Shown here one piece after another: positions 9,369-17,517 of a stretch of DNA of 64,000 nt. A model generated the notes under the pieces. That model did not search any database. It was not told where the DNA came from and saw nothing but the letters and a program-made list of their open reading frames with translations. The translations under genes and the position numbers were made by a program. Source of the DNA: Paracoccus onubensis (GTDB lineage Bacteria > Pseudomonadota > Alphaproteobacteria > Rhodobacterales > Rhodobacteraceae); the NCBI RefSeq assembly GCF_003591515.1, contig NZ_QZCG01000005.1, positions 243,562 through 307,561 of the forward strand, read 5' to 3'. Within the stretch, counting starts at the first letter, position 1. The number at the start of each line of letters is the position of its first letter.

Positions 9369-10279
9369 GACATCGCTCCGTTCCGGTACCAGGTTGCGCC
9401 GATTTCGACTGCCTCGCCTTCGGCGCGGCGGATCGCCTTGATGCCGAAATGGCTGTCGGACAGTTCATGCCGCGAATCTCCGCCGGCCTGCGGAATTTCG
9501 TTCATGAAGAAGCCGGTGACGCCCGAGCGGTGGCAGACAAGACTGGCGTGATCCTCGACCCGAAAGGGAATGTCCGCAAAAGCCAGCGGCTCGACGCGGG
9601 TGAAAGGGGGAACGGCGAAGATACGCTTCTCGCGCCCTGCCGACAGGAGCGTCAGGTGACGCGCCATGTTCAGCTTGGGCAGATCCCAGCGTGGGATCGG
9701 CGACGGCGTCATGACATGCCGGTCATTGACCATCGCCGGATAAGATGCCCCCTGCATGATCCGCCCCGAGCGCACGATCTGTTCGTAAAGCACCAGCCAC
9801 AGCCGCCCGTAATCGGCATCGGCATGCATCTGGCGGGCCACAGACATGTTCGGCTGAACCGGCCGCAATGGCTCGGGATTGGGTACCTGCAGGACAAGGA
9901 TCTGATCCTCGCGCAGCCTCTCTTCGGGGATGCGGTGGCGCGATTGCAGGATCGTGGCTTCCTGCGTGTCCCAGGTGCCGCGAGCGCCCGTTACCTTCTC
10001 GACGAATTGCCGGATCGAGACGGCGTTCACGCTGTCATCCGCGCCCTGGTCGATCACCTTGACGACCGAGCCGGGGTTGACCAGCGTCAGTGTCACCTGC
10101 AACCCGCCGGTACCCCAGCCACGCGCCATCGGCACCTCGCGGCTGGCATAGGGTATCTGGCAACCGGGAACGGCGACGGCCTTCAGCATGGCGCGGCGCA
10201 ACTCTCGTTTGGCAGAGGGATCCAGAAAGCCATAGCTCATTGCCTGCCATGGCCGGGTCAGTTCGCCGAGCGCCGTCAT
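9365..10279 (-). CDS. phnJ: PhnJ-like C-P lyase subunit lacking most Fe-S cysteines
   Basis: The product has 304 residues and aligns over its length with PhnJ, the radical-SAM subunit that cleaves the carbon-phosphorus bond. Conserved parts include AVPGCQIPYASREVPMARGWGTGG (Gly39 matches the E. coli glycyl-radical Gly32), KVIDQGADD, SRHRIPEE, PSPIPRWD and GREKRIFAVPPFTRVE. E. coli PhnJ carries Cys241, Cys244, Cys266 and Cys272 for the 4Fe-4S cluster and the thiyl radical. Here that region reads SLVCHRSG and ELSDSHFG, so only Cys249 remains; Leu273 and Gly279 stand where the last two cysteines should be. The whole protein has just two cysteines (40 and 249). The C-terminus is about 20 residues longer than in E. 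coli. Start ATG overlaps the phnI stop (ATGA). The family call is sure; catalysis is doubtful. Confidence 0.9.
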   Translation of the reverse strand: MTALGELTRPWQAMSYGFLDPSAKRELRRAMLKAVAVPGCQIPYASREVPMARGWGTGGLQVTLTLVNPGSVVKVIDQGADDSVNAVSIRQFVEKVTGARGTWDTQEATILQSRHRIPEERLREDQILVLQVPNPEPLRPVQPNMSVARQMHADADYGRLWLVLYEQIVRSGRIMQGASYPAMVNDRHVMTPSPIPRWDLPKLNMARHLTLLSAGREKRIFAVPPFTRVEPLAFADIPFRVEDHASLVCHRSGVTGFFMNEIPQAGGDSRHELSDSHFGIKAIRRAEGEAVEIGATWYRNGAMS

Positions 10280-11430
10280 TCTGTGGTCTCCCTGATCGGT
10301 TCGACGGGGTCGGGCAGCGCGGCAGCTGCGCTTGCCCCTGCGGAATCCCCGGACCTGTCCGAACAACCGGCAGGCGGGCCGGTCTCTGTGGTGGCTGCCC
10401 CACCCGCCTTGGCGTCGCGCATCGCATCCAGCGAGGACTGGAACGTGACGTAATGTGGCAGCTTGAAATGGATGCAAAAGCCCGAAGCCTCGACAGGTTC
10501 GGTGTGATAGAGAAAGAATTCCTCTTCGGTCGGTGCGCCCTTGGCCGCGCCAGCCGCATTCAGATCCAGCGTCGCGGCCGAGATCACCTTGACCTCATTC
10601 CAGCCAAGCGTGGCGGCAAAGCCCAGCCGGATCCGGGTCCCACCATTCTTGGCAGCAACCTCGGCCTGCGAAATCTTCACCCGCCCGGCCGAAAAAACTG
10701 TTCCGCGCGGATGACGGACACGCAGTTCGGCCTCGGCCAACCGCAATTCGTTGACGGTGGGATGGGCATTGCCATAGCCCCGCATGGCGGAATAACCCAG
10801 CGCCAGCACGCCGCCGCTATCGGCGCGGGCAAGGCTTTGCAGGCGGTGCGCGCGCGGGGCCGGGAACAACAGGGGTTCCCTTGTCAGATCCGGGATCGCA
10901 TCGGGGGCGACCTCTTCGCGCGGGGGATCGGCGACCAGACCCTGCGCCTTCTGCCATGCGGCAAGCGAGGGATGGTGCGGCGGCGCGGGGTGATCAGCCT
11001 TCTGAACCGGAGCGGGGGTCAGGGGCTGGTCCTCAAGCACCCCGGTGGCAAGGATGCGATGTGAATAATCCAGCGTCGGACCAAGGATTTGGCCGCCGGG
11101 AATGTCCTTGAAGGCGGCAGAAATGCGGCGAAGGGTGAAAAGCCGGTCCTGCGTCACCGGCTGGGCGATGGCCAGACGCGGCTGGGTGGTCCGCCATGCG
11201 CGCAGCAAAAGCACCGCCTCGTACAGATCGCCACCTGTCTGGGCCAGCGCCAATGCCGCCAGTTCGGGTTCGTAAAGCGACGCCTCGCCCATCACCCGAT
11301 CCACCAGCCAGGGCAGGCTGCGGGCAATGGCGGTCACCCGGTCGCGGTCGACAGGCCCCAGATCTTCGCGGTAAAGCCGTTCCGCCTGAGCGATGGCGCG
11401 TTCACCTCCGCGGGTTGCGACATAGGCCAT
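10276..11430 (-). CDS. phnI: divergent PhnI, C-P lyase nucleosidase subunit
   Basis: The product has 384 residues. PhnI forms the core complex with PhnG, PhnH and PhnJ and attaches phosphonate to ribose triphosphate. The N-terminal half is typical (MAYVATRGGERAIAQA, ELAALALAQTGGDLYEAVLLLRAWRTT, RRISAAFKDIPGGQILGPTLDYSHR), as are LGYSAMRGYGNAHP and the metal histidines in IHFKLPHYV (His321, His326). The stretch at about 250-290 lacks the usual TEC-MVN and TRGYGLVFG-ERKAMAMALVDRAL blocks and reads differently. A low-complexity tail of about 40 residues follows. The start shares one base with the phnH stop (TGATG). Confidence 0.9.
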   Translation of the reverse strand: MAYVATRGGERAIAQAERLYREDLGPVDRDRVTAIARSLPWLVDRVMGEASLYEPELAALALAQTGGDLYEAVLLLRAWRTTQPRLAIAQPVTQDRLFTLRRISAAFKDIPGGQILGPTLDYSHRILATGVLEDQPLTPAPVQKADHPAPPHHPSLAAWQKAQGLVADPPREEVAPDAIPDLTREPLLFPAPRAHRLQSLARADSGGVLALGYSAMRGYGNAHPTVNELRLAEAELRVRHPRGTVFSAGRVKISQAEVAAKNGGTRIRLGFAATLGWNEVKVISAATLDLNAAGAAKGAPTEEEFFLYHTEPVEASGFCIHFKLPHYVTFQSSLDAMRDAKAGGAATTETGPPAGCSDRSGDSAGASAAAALPDPVEPIRETTE

Positions 11431-11960
11431 CAAAGCACCTCGATATGGGTCGAACGCGGCAGACCGATCACCTGCGCATTCTCGACAAGAAACAGATCGA
11501 ATCCCATCGGATAGGGTCCGCACGCATCGCGCAGCGACCAAAGCGCCGGATTCACCAAGGGAGCGATACGGATCCCGGTCTCGATGCCCGGACCGGTCAG
11601 CCGCAGCGACGGGCCGCCCGTCAGCGTGGCAGCCAGCAGCAATGTCGCGCCGTCTTCGGGATGCAGGGCCGATCCCACCGATGCGCTGCCCGCCGCGGTC
11701 AACGGATCGCCCGAAAGGAACAGGTAATCCGCCAAAGCGGGCTCCTCCATCCGGCAACCGGTCCGCGCAAGGGCCGGGATCAGCGCCGGATCGTCGGTAA
11801 AGACCGCGCATTCCAGATCGACCAGCGCCAGTGCGGCTGAACGCAACCCCGGTTCGGGCAGGTTGTGGATCTGCCCCGGACGCGACAATGAGCCGATCAA
11901 AGCTTCGAAGGCTGCATTGTCGCGGATTTCCTCCTGATCGGGACGAGGGATGACGTTCAT
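11430..11960 (-). CDS. phnH: C-P lyase core subunit PhnH
   Basis: The product has 176 residues and belongs to the PhnH family, a PLP-transferase-like fold without the cofactor that stabilises the C-P lyase core. Visible family features are AFEALIGSLSRPGQIHNLP near the start, ALALVDLECAVFTD, and the end segment YPMGFDLFLVENAQVIGLPRSTHIEV. It overlaps phnG upstream and phnI downstream by one base each (TGATG), so it is part of one coupled operon. Length is close to the usual 190. Confidence 0.93.
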   Translation of the reverse strand: MNVIPRPDQEEIRDNAAFEALIGSLSRPGQIHNLPEPGLRSAALALVDLECAVFTDDPALIPALARTGCRMEEPALADYLFLSGDPLTAAGSASVGSALHPEDGATLLLAATLTGGPSLRLTGPGIETGIRIAPLVNPALWSLRDACGPYPMGFDLFLVENAQVIGLPRSTHIEVL

Positions 11961-12412
11961 CAGAAAGTCTCCATCTCGACCCGGGTGGCCTCGACCGCAC
12001 GCAGGGTATCGCGGTCCCTCGCAGCGATATCTGCCGCCTCTTCGCTCAGGAAATCCGCGATCCTGTCTGACTGTACGTTTTCCTGGGCGGCCGCATCCAC
12101 TACCGCCATGGCCATGGCACGTTCCAGATCGCGGCCAATCACCATGCCATAGCCTTCTGTCCCAGACGGCAGGCGCAAATGCGCTTCGGCGACCAGAACC
12201 TCGCCCAGATGGAAATCCGTGCCCTGCACCGTGTCGCGCATCGGCAGCATGACAAGGCCGGTGCCGCTTTTCAGGATCTCGGGGGCGGGCAGCGACGGCA
12301 ACAGCGTCTCGGCCAGCGCCTTCAGCCGCGCAACATCGGCCCGCGCGAGCGTCTCCAGCAGTTGCGCGTGATTTCCCAACTCGGGCGCGACCGGGGCATC
12401 TTCCTGAAACAT
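11960..12412 (-). CDS. phnG: C-P lyase core subunit PhnG
   Basis: The product has 150 residues, the usual PhnG length. Family features are TGLVMLPMRDTVQGTDFHLGEVLVAEAHLRL and GYGMVIGRDLERAMAMAVVDAA. Compared with E. coli PhnG the central RxGGxG segment is replaced by RDTVQG, which suggests a separate lineage. The start at 12412 follows GAAGAGG; an upstream in-frame ATG at 12439 overlaps the phnF stop (ATGA) and would add nine residues. PhnG works with PhnI in the nucleosidase step of the core complex. Confidence 0.9.
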   Translation of the reverse strand: MFQEDAPVAPELGNHAQLLETLARADVARLKALAETLLPSLPAPEILKSGTGLVMLPMRDTVQGTDFHLGEVLVAEAHLRLPSGTEGYGMVIGRDLERAMAMAVVDAAAQENVQSDRIADFLSEEAADIAARDRDTLRAVEATRVEMETF

Positions 12413-12435
12413 CCTATCCTCTTCGGTTTTGCCGG

Positions 12436-13179
12436 TCATGACCTGTGATCCTGATCCCCAGCGGTTGGCAGGGGATCGGTATCCAGCGTGAACTGCACGC
12501 GTTCCGCCGACCAGATTCCCTGCGAATGACCGATAGGTCGGCCTTCCATATCCACATCGGTCTTTTGCATGACCATCACCGGTAGCGCCGGATGCTGAGC
12601 CAGCAACAATGCTTCGTCTTTCCGGGCACGGCGAGCGAAAACGCTGGTCGAGCGGCGGAGGTAATCGGCAATCCCGTAAGCGCGATAAATATCGGTGATC
12701 TTCTCGCCACGGCTCCGGCGCTGTCCGAAATCGGCAAACCGGTCTGCGGGATGCCATGAAAGGCCGATGCTGATCGGCACGTCATCGGCCAGTCCGCGCG
12801 TCAGCACCCGATGCACCGGCGCGCCTTCGGGCAATTCCAGCGCACGGGCTACGGCGGCAGGCGCAGAAACCTGCCCGACCTCGATCACGTCACCCCCCGG
12901 CGCGACGCCCTGCTCGCGCAGATTCTGGCGGAAACGTGTACGCCGGCCGATCTGATAGTTGATCAGCGGCGCCGCCTCGACAAAGGTGCCGCGCCCCTGT
13001 TCGACGCGCAGCTTGCCATCGACCACCAGCGCATCGATGGCCCGGCGTATCGAATGGCGGCCGATCCCGAAATGGCGGCAAAGCTCGGGCTCGGTTGGCA
13101 ACCGTTCGCCCGGCGCGTATTCACCGCGCATGATATCTTCTGTCAATCGATCCCGGATCATTTGCCAATTGGTCTGCAT
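12436..13179 (-). CDS. phnF: GntR/HutC-family phosphonate regulator PhnF
   Basis: The product has 247 residues. The N-terminal GntR winged helix is clear (GEYAPGERLPTEPELCRHFGIGRHSIRRAIDALVVDGKLRVEQGRGTFV) and is followed by a UTRA ligand domain of HutC type (residues 90-240). The start at 13179 is chosen because MQTNWQMIRDRL opens the domain; the longer frame adds 33 poorly structured residues. PhnF proteins repress phn genes. Here the gene lies first on the same strand as phnG, with its stop 23 bases from the phnG start, so it would be autoregulated with the operon. Confidence 0.92.
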   Translation of the reverse strand: MQTNWQMIRDRLTEDIMRGEYAPGERLPTEPELCRHFGIGRHSIRRAIDALVVDGKLRVEQGRGTFVEAAPLINYQIGRRTRFRQNLREQGVAPGGDVIEVGQVSAPAAVARALELPEGAPVHRVLTRGLADDVPISIGLSWHPADRFADFGQRRSRGEKITDIYRAYGIADYLRRSTSVFARRARKDEALLLAQHPALPVMVMQKTDVDMEGRPIGHSQGIWSAERVQFTLDTDPLPTAGDQDHRS

Positions 13180-13457
13180 GCGCCCGCCCCAGTCATTCGG
13201 ATGAATGTTCCATATCGGTGCGGTATGACAGTCCGGTGAAGAAATGACCTGTAAAACGCCCCTGTCATGCGGTTTCACAGGAACGACACAAAACGATCAT
13301 CCAGCCGGCACCGACCGGTCGAGGTCGCTATTCAAGGCAGATCAGCAGGCAGCGGTCGCAGCATCCGAAATCTTGATGAGAACCGCAGCGCGAAACTGAT
13401 GCAGGGGAGCCAGAGCGTGTGGCGCTGAATCGGAAAGGCCGGTTACTTGCGTCCTGC
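13180..13457. other. intergenic region upstream of the phn operon
   Basis: This region must hold the phn operon promoter. ATGACAG (13225-13231) and CTGTCAT (13262-13268) form an inverted pair that resembles half-sites of a Pho box, and GTTTCAC follows at 13272-13278. The spacing is 10 rather than 11 bases, so a true PhoB site is not established. No coding sequence was recognised. Confidence 0.35.
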
Positions 13458-13552
13458 GATGGCCGGGGGCGCCGCCCCGTCGCCGGCAGGTCTCTCGGAC
13501 CAGTGGCGCGACCCCGCCGGCGACCCCCGAGGTATTTACCGCAAAGAAGAAG
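13458..13552 (-). repeat. Rhodobacteraceae-type intergenic repeat/terminator, copy 1
   Basis: The segment holds GATGGCCGGGGGCGC-GCCCC followed by GACCCCCGAGGTATTT and CAAAGAAGAAG. The same blocks occur in the opposite orientation at 51261-51319. In both copies the block reads CTTCTTCTTTG...AATACCTCGGGGGTC when followed from the 3' end of an upstream gene, here the dipeptidase. It is probably a repeated terminator-like element. In this copy about 40 bases (13479-13520) interrupt the stem region. Confidence 0.7.
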
Positions 13553-13715
13553 GGGAGGAGGAAAGGACGTGAATCCGGGCAGGTGCGAGATGCTCTGGCG
13601 GGGTTTTGCCGGGCAGCAGAGATCCGGCGGTTCGCTTCCAGAGGAATGCCCGGATGATTTTCGTCTCATCCGGCGCTATGCGCGATCAGTCGCACCGGAC
13701 GAAATGATCCGCCGT

Positions 13716-15095
13716 TCAAACCCTGGCGCCGCGATTTCCAACAGAGGACAGCAACGCCGCGCCGGTGCGGATGCCATCGTGGAAACATTCGATCCTGAGG
13801 TTCTCGTTCGGGGCGTGATTGGCTTCATCCGCATTGGCATAGGGCAGCACGAAGGCGGGAATGCCGAGAATCCCGGTGAACACGTAATCCGGCAAGCTTC
13901 CGCCCACACAGGGGAAAAGCAGCGGCTCCACACCCCTTGCCGCAATCACCGCCTCGCGAAGCGCCCGGGCATAGTCCGAATCCATGGCCGTACGCGAAGG
14001 CAGCATACCGCCACGCGGCACGATTTCCACATCGGGCGCATGACGTGCGACATGGGCCGAGACCTTGTCCAGAACCTGTGCAGGCGTCATGGCGTCGACA
14101 AGGCGAATGTCGCATTTGGCGATCGCCTCGCAGGGCAGGACCGACTTCGAACCCTCGCCGCCATAACCGCCATGCAACCCGTTGATGGTCAGGGTCGGGT
14201 GAAACATCAGACGGTCATAGAAGGGGCGGCTCTTCGGTTCGTCGAGTTCCTTCAGACCCAGTTCCGCCATATATGCCGGAAGATCCAGCGGCAGTATCGC
14301 CGCCGCCTGCCGCTCTTGTTCGGTCGGCGGAATGATCGGGTCATGCAGCCCCTCGATGGTGATCAGTCCTTCCGGCGTCTTCATCGTCGCAAGCAGATGG
14401 ACGAGTTTCCAGATCGCATTCGGCATGACGCCGCCGTAATTGCCCGAATGCGCGTCGCGGTCAGCGGTTCTGGCGATAAGGTCGAAAGACACCATGCCCC
14501 GCACCCCGAAGGTGATGATCGGCAAACCGGAATCATGGAGCGGCCCGTCCGCCGTCACCACCAGATCGGCCTTCAGGCGATCGGCATGCGCCCGCACGAA
14601 TTCGGCAATATGCGGGCTGCCGACCTCCTCTTCGCCTTCAAGCAGGAAAATCAGATTGCAAGGCAGTTCACCATGAACCGCCAGATGTGCCTCGATCGCC
14701 AGAATCTGTGCCAGATGCTGACCCTTGTTGTCGCCCACGCCCCGCGCATAGACACGTCCGTCCCGGATCGTCGGCTCGAATGGCGGGCTGTGCCACAGCT
14801 CAAGGGGCTCGGGGGGCTGCACATCGTAATGTCCGTAAAGCAGCAAGGTCGGTTTCGCCGGATCGTCACCATGTCGGCCAAGCACCATCGGGTGGCCCCT
14901 GGTTTTCACGGCTTCGACCTCCATGCCCAGATCGGTCAGCATCCCGACCAGCATCCGGGCGACCTCGGCGATTCCCTTGTTCTGCGCACTGATGCTGGGG
15001 TGGCGAACATATTCCAGAAGCCGGGCCAGGTGCGTCTCGCGTTGCGCCTCGATATGATCGAAAACGGCCCCGAGGCCGGGAAAAGTCATGCTCAT
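13716..15095 (-). CDS. M20-family dipeptidase/metallopeptidase
   Basis: The product has 459 residues, cytosolic, with M20 peptidase architecture. The metal ligands are visible in LLLYGHYDVQPPEP, the catalytic Glu in LLEGEEEVGSPH, and VVTADGPLHDSGLP. The dimerisation lid lies in the middle (DAHSGNYGGVMPNAIWKLV to LPCEAIAKCDIRLV). The closing block PYANADEANHAPNENLRIECF carries the last metal histidine. It most resembles the M20 dipeptidases that act on Xaa-methyl-His or beta-Ala dipeptides (CNDP-like). It stands alone between the phn cluster and the iron-uptake genes. Confidence 0.9.
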   Translation of the reverse strand: MSMTFPGLGAVFDHIEAQRETHLARLLEYVRHPSISAQNKGIAEVARMLVGMLTDLGMEVEAVKTRGHPMVLGRHGDDPAKPTLLLYGHYDVQPPEPLELWHSPPFEPTIRDGRVYARGVGDNKGQHLAQILAIEAHLAVHGELPCNLIFLLEGEEEVGSPHIAEFVRAHADRLKADLVVTADGPLHDSGLPIITFGVRGMVSFDLIARTADRDAHSGNYGGVMPNAIWKLVHLLATMKTPEGLITIEGLHDPIIPPTEQERQAAAILPLDLPAYMAELGLKELDEPKSRPFYDRLMFHPTLTINGLHGGYGGEGSKSVLPCEAIAKCDIRLVDAMTPAQVLDKVSAHVARHAPDVEIVPRGGMLPSRTAMDSDYARALREAVIAARGVEPLLFPCVGGSLPDYVFTGILGIPAFVLPYANADEANHAPNENLRIECFHDGIRTGAALLSSVGNRGARV

Positions 15096-15235
15096 GTCGT
15101 ACCCTCCTGCTTGCGGCTCAGAGGAACCGCACCCAAGCGGTCAATCTCCCCCGACCAGCCCGGAGGCGCAAGGCATACCGCCCGTTACGCTCTGCCGGCG
15201 TGATCAGTCGCGCGCCGCGCGGATGGCACGTGACC

Positions 15236-17374
15236 TCAGAAGCGGTGACGCAGCGTGACCGCGACGTTACGGCCCGGGTTGTAGTAATCTGCCGTGCCCG
15301 AGCCGACGACATGCTGTTCGTCCAGAAGATTACTGATATTGATCGCCAGATCGGTATCTTCCCGCACCTGATAGCTGAAGGCCGCATCAAGAATGGTGGC
15401 CGCTTCGCTTTTGCCGCTGTCATTGGTGGCGTTGAAGAAATACGATCCGATATAGCGCGCGCCCAGACCAAAGGTCATGTCGCCGCGCGATCCGCTGCCG
15501 GGCAGGGTGTAATTCACCCAAAGCGAGGCGATATGGTTCGGCGCCGTTGTGAATTCATTGCCCGAGATATCTCCACCGCTGCGTGTACTGCCGCGAACGA
15601 CCTCGGTGTCCATATAGGAATAGGCACCGATGACGCTGATATTTTCATTGATCTCGGCCTTGGCTTCAAGATCGAGGCCGCGAACCCGTGCCTCGCCGAT
15701 CACTTCGCGGGTGATCGAGCCATCGTCCTCGACCACGGCGATAGTGACATTATCCTTGGTCAGATCGTAGATCGCGGCCGAAAACAGCGCATTCATGCCC
15801 TGCGGCTGGTATTTGGCGCCAAGCTCGTATTGTTCGCCACGTTCGGGTTCGACGCCTATCGCGGGCGGAGCCACGGATTCGACGTAGCTGACATAGGTCG
15901 AGATCTCGGGCGTGATCTTATAGGTCAACGCGCCTCGTACAGAGGTTTCCGAGAAATCGTCGCTTTCACTGCTCCCGGAGAGAGAGTCGCTGCTTTTCAG
16001 GTCCAGCCAGTCATGACGAATACCGGCCGTCGCGATAAAGCGATCATTGAAGGACAGGTTCTGTTGCAGGAACAGCGACTGGGTTTGATAATCGGTCGTG
16101 GTCGACTGATAGGCGACAAGCTCGTCCGGTCCACCGCTATAGATCGGGTTCGCTATGTCGATTGGCGTTGTCAGGCCCGAATAGGACGTGCTGCTGGTGG
16201 TCGCATCGCGAAATTCGACCCCGACCAGCGTGCTGCTGTCAAAACTGGCGAAGCTTTTGTCATATTGCAGCATGGCATTGCCGATCAGCTCTTCGGCGCT
16301 TTCATCGGAACCGAAATACCAGCGCTGGACCTCGGTCCCGACGCGGTTGTCGCTATCCGACAGGTAAATATAACCGAAATTATCCGTCAGATCACTGTAA
16401 CGCAGGTTGGCGCTAAGGCTCAGCCCGCCGCCGAAATCATGCTTCAGCATGCCGGTCACGCTGCTGCGTTCGACATCGTGATAATTGAAATCGGGTTCGC
16501 CGAAGAAATCGCTGCGGTCATATTCGCGGTCCAGCGGATAGCCGCCGCTGTTCGGAGTGCCTTCGCGGTCCAGATAATCGGCCACGATGGTCAGCGTCGT
16601 CGCACCCGAAGGCTCCCATGTCAGACCGCCCATCAGGAAGGTCTCGTCATCCTGCGAATAGTCGTATTCCAACTCGCTGTCCTGAACCTTACCCGTGATG
16701 CGATAGGCAAGGGTCTGCTGCGAATCCAGCGTGTCGCCGAAGTCAAAGCCATATTCCGCATGACCGTTCGAACCGCCGGCGGCGTAGATTTCCGAAAAAC
16801 GCTCGAAACGCGGCTGCTTGGTCACGAAATTGACCGAACCGCCCGGATCCGAGGTCCCGAAAAGGGTCGAGTTGGCGCCCTTGATGACCTCGACCCGCTC
16901 ATAGGCGAGGGGCTCCTCGCGCACGCCGCGCATCGATCCCAATGTCATGCCGTCGCGATAGGTCGTCGCCTGAAAGCCCCTGACCTGATAATAATCGTTG
17001 CGGTCGTCCGAGCCGTAGAAATCGGTATGCACACCCGAGCTGTATTGCAGCACCTCCTCGACGGTATCGGCATTGCGATCCTTGATCTCCTTGGTGGTAA
17101 TGACCGAGACGGAGGCCGGCGTGTCAAGAATGCTGGTCGCGACCTTGCCGCCGACCCACAACTCACTGGCGACGACCGAATTTTCGTCGTCATCGGCCTC
17201 GCCCTCGGCATAGATCAGGATCGGTGACAGGCGATAGGGGGCGTCTTCGGTCCCGGCTCCCGTGTCCTGTGCCCATGTGGGCGCCGCGATCAGTGCGGTG
17301 CAGCCAAGAAGGGCCGCGATCAGGCAGCGACGTGACAGGCAGAGAAGCGTCTGAGAAGGGATAGCGACCGGCAT
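15236..17374 (-). CDS. TonB-dependent siderophore receptor
   Basis: The product has 712 residues. A signal peptide (CLIAALLGCTALIAAPTWAQD) is followed by the plug domain (ATSILDTPASVSVITTKEIKDR, VEEVLQYSSGV, YYQVRGFQ, YERVEVIKGANSTLFGTSDPGGSVNFVTKQP) and a 22-strand beta barrel that ends in the outer-membrane Phe (VTLRHRF). The closest type is the ferrichrome/hydroxamate receptor family. It would import Fe(III)-siderophore with TonB energy. It lies on the same strand downstream of the ABC importer genes, separated by 143 bases that include a palindrome. Confidence 0.93.
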   Translation of the reverse strand: MPVAIPSQTLLCLSRRCLIAALLGCTALIAAPTWAQDTGAGTEDAPYRLSPILIYAEGEADDDENSVVASELWVGGKVATSILDTPASVSVITTKEIKDRNADTVEEVLQYSSGVHTDFYGSDDRNDYYQVRGFQATTYRDGMTLGSMRGVREEPLAYERVEVIKGANSTLFGTSDPGGSVNFVTKQPRFERFSEIYAAGGSNGHAEYGFDFGDTLDSQQTLAYRITGKVQDSELEYDYSQDDETFLMGGLTWEPSGATTLTIVADYLDREGTPNSGGYPLDREYDRSDFFGEPDFNYHDVERSSVTGMLKHDFGGGLSLSANLRYSDLTDNFGYIYLSDSDNRVGTEVQRWYFGSDESAEELIGNAMLQYDKSFASFDSSTLVGVEFRDATTSSTSYSGLTTPIDIANPIYSGGPDELVAYQSTTTDYQTQSLFLQQNLSFNDRFIATAGIRHDWLDLKSSDSLSGSSESDDFSETSVRGALTYKITPEISTYVSYVESVAPPAIGVEPERGEQYELGAKYQPQGMNALFSAAIYDLTKDNVTIAVVEDDGSITREVIGEARVRGLDLEAKAEINENISVIGAYSYMDTEVVRGSTRSGGDISGNEFTTAPNHIASLWVNYTLPGSGSRGDMTFGLGARYIGSYFFNATNDSGKSEAATILDAAFSYQVREDTDLAINISNLLDEQHVVGSGTADYYNPGRNVAVTLRHRF

Positions 17375-17409
17375 AGCCTATTACCTTAGTTTTTTGCTTG
17401 GATTTATGA

Positions 17410-17425
17410 CTGGCTTCTAAGCCAG
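17410..17425. promoter_or_regulatory. palindrome upstream of the TonB receptor
   Basis: CTGGCTT-CT-AAGCCAG is a perfect 7-bp inverted repeat 36 bases before the receptor start codon, in the gap after the ABC ATPase gene. It could be an operator for iron-dependent control or a weak stem at the end of the ABC operon. It does not look like a classical Fur box. Confidence 0.4.
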
Positions 17426-17517
17426 CCGGGTGTGGGGAACAAGAAGATTTGGTCCGGGCGGACGATACCGCTAATGCGCGAGGATTTTCGGCAACAGAAC
17501 ACCGAGGGTTGTGCGCC

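Noticed and set aside
9365..9560. Frameshift as the cause of the missing PhnJ cysteines
   Set aside because: The residues around the missing positions (IPFRVEDH, SDSHFG) still align in the same frame with PhnJ, so the loss is by substitution.
13225..13278. Possible Pho box upstream of phnF
   Set aside because: CTGTCAT and GTTTCAC are present but spaced 10 rather than 11 bases, and the second half-site is weak; kept only as a note in the intergenic entry.
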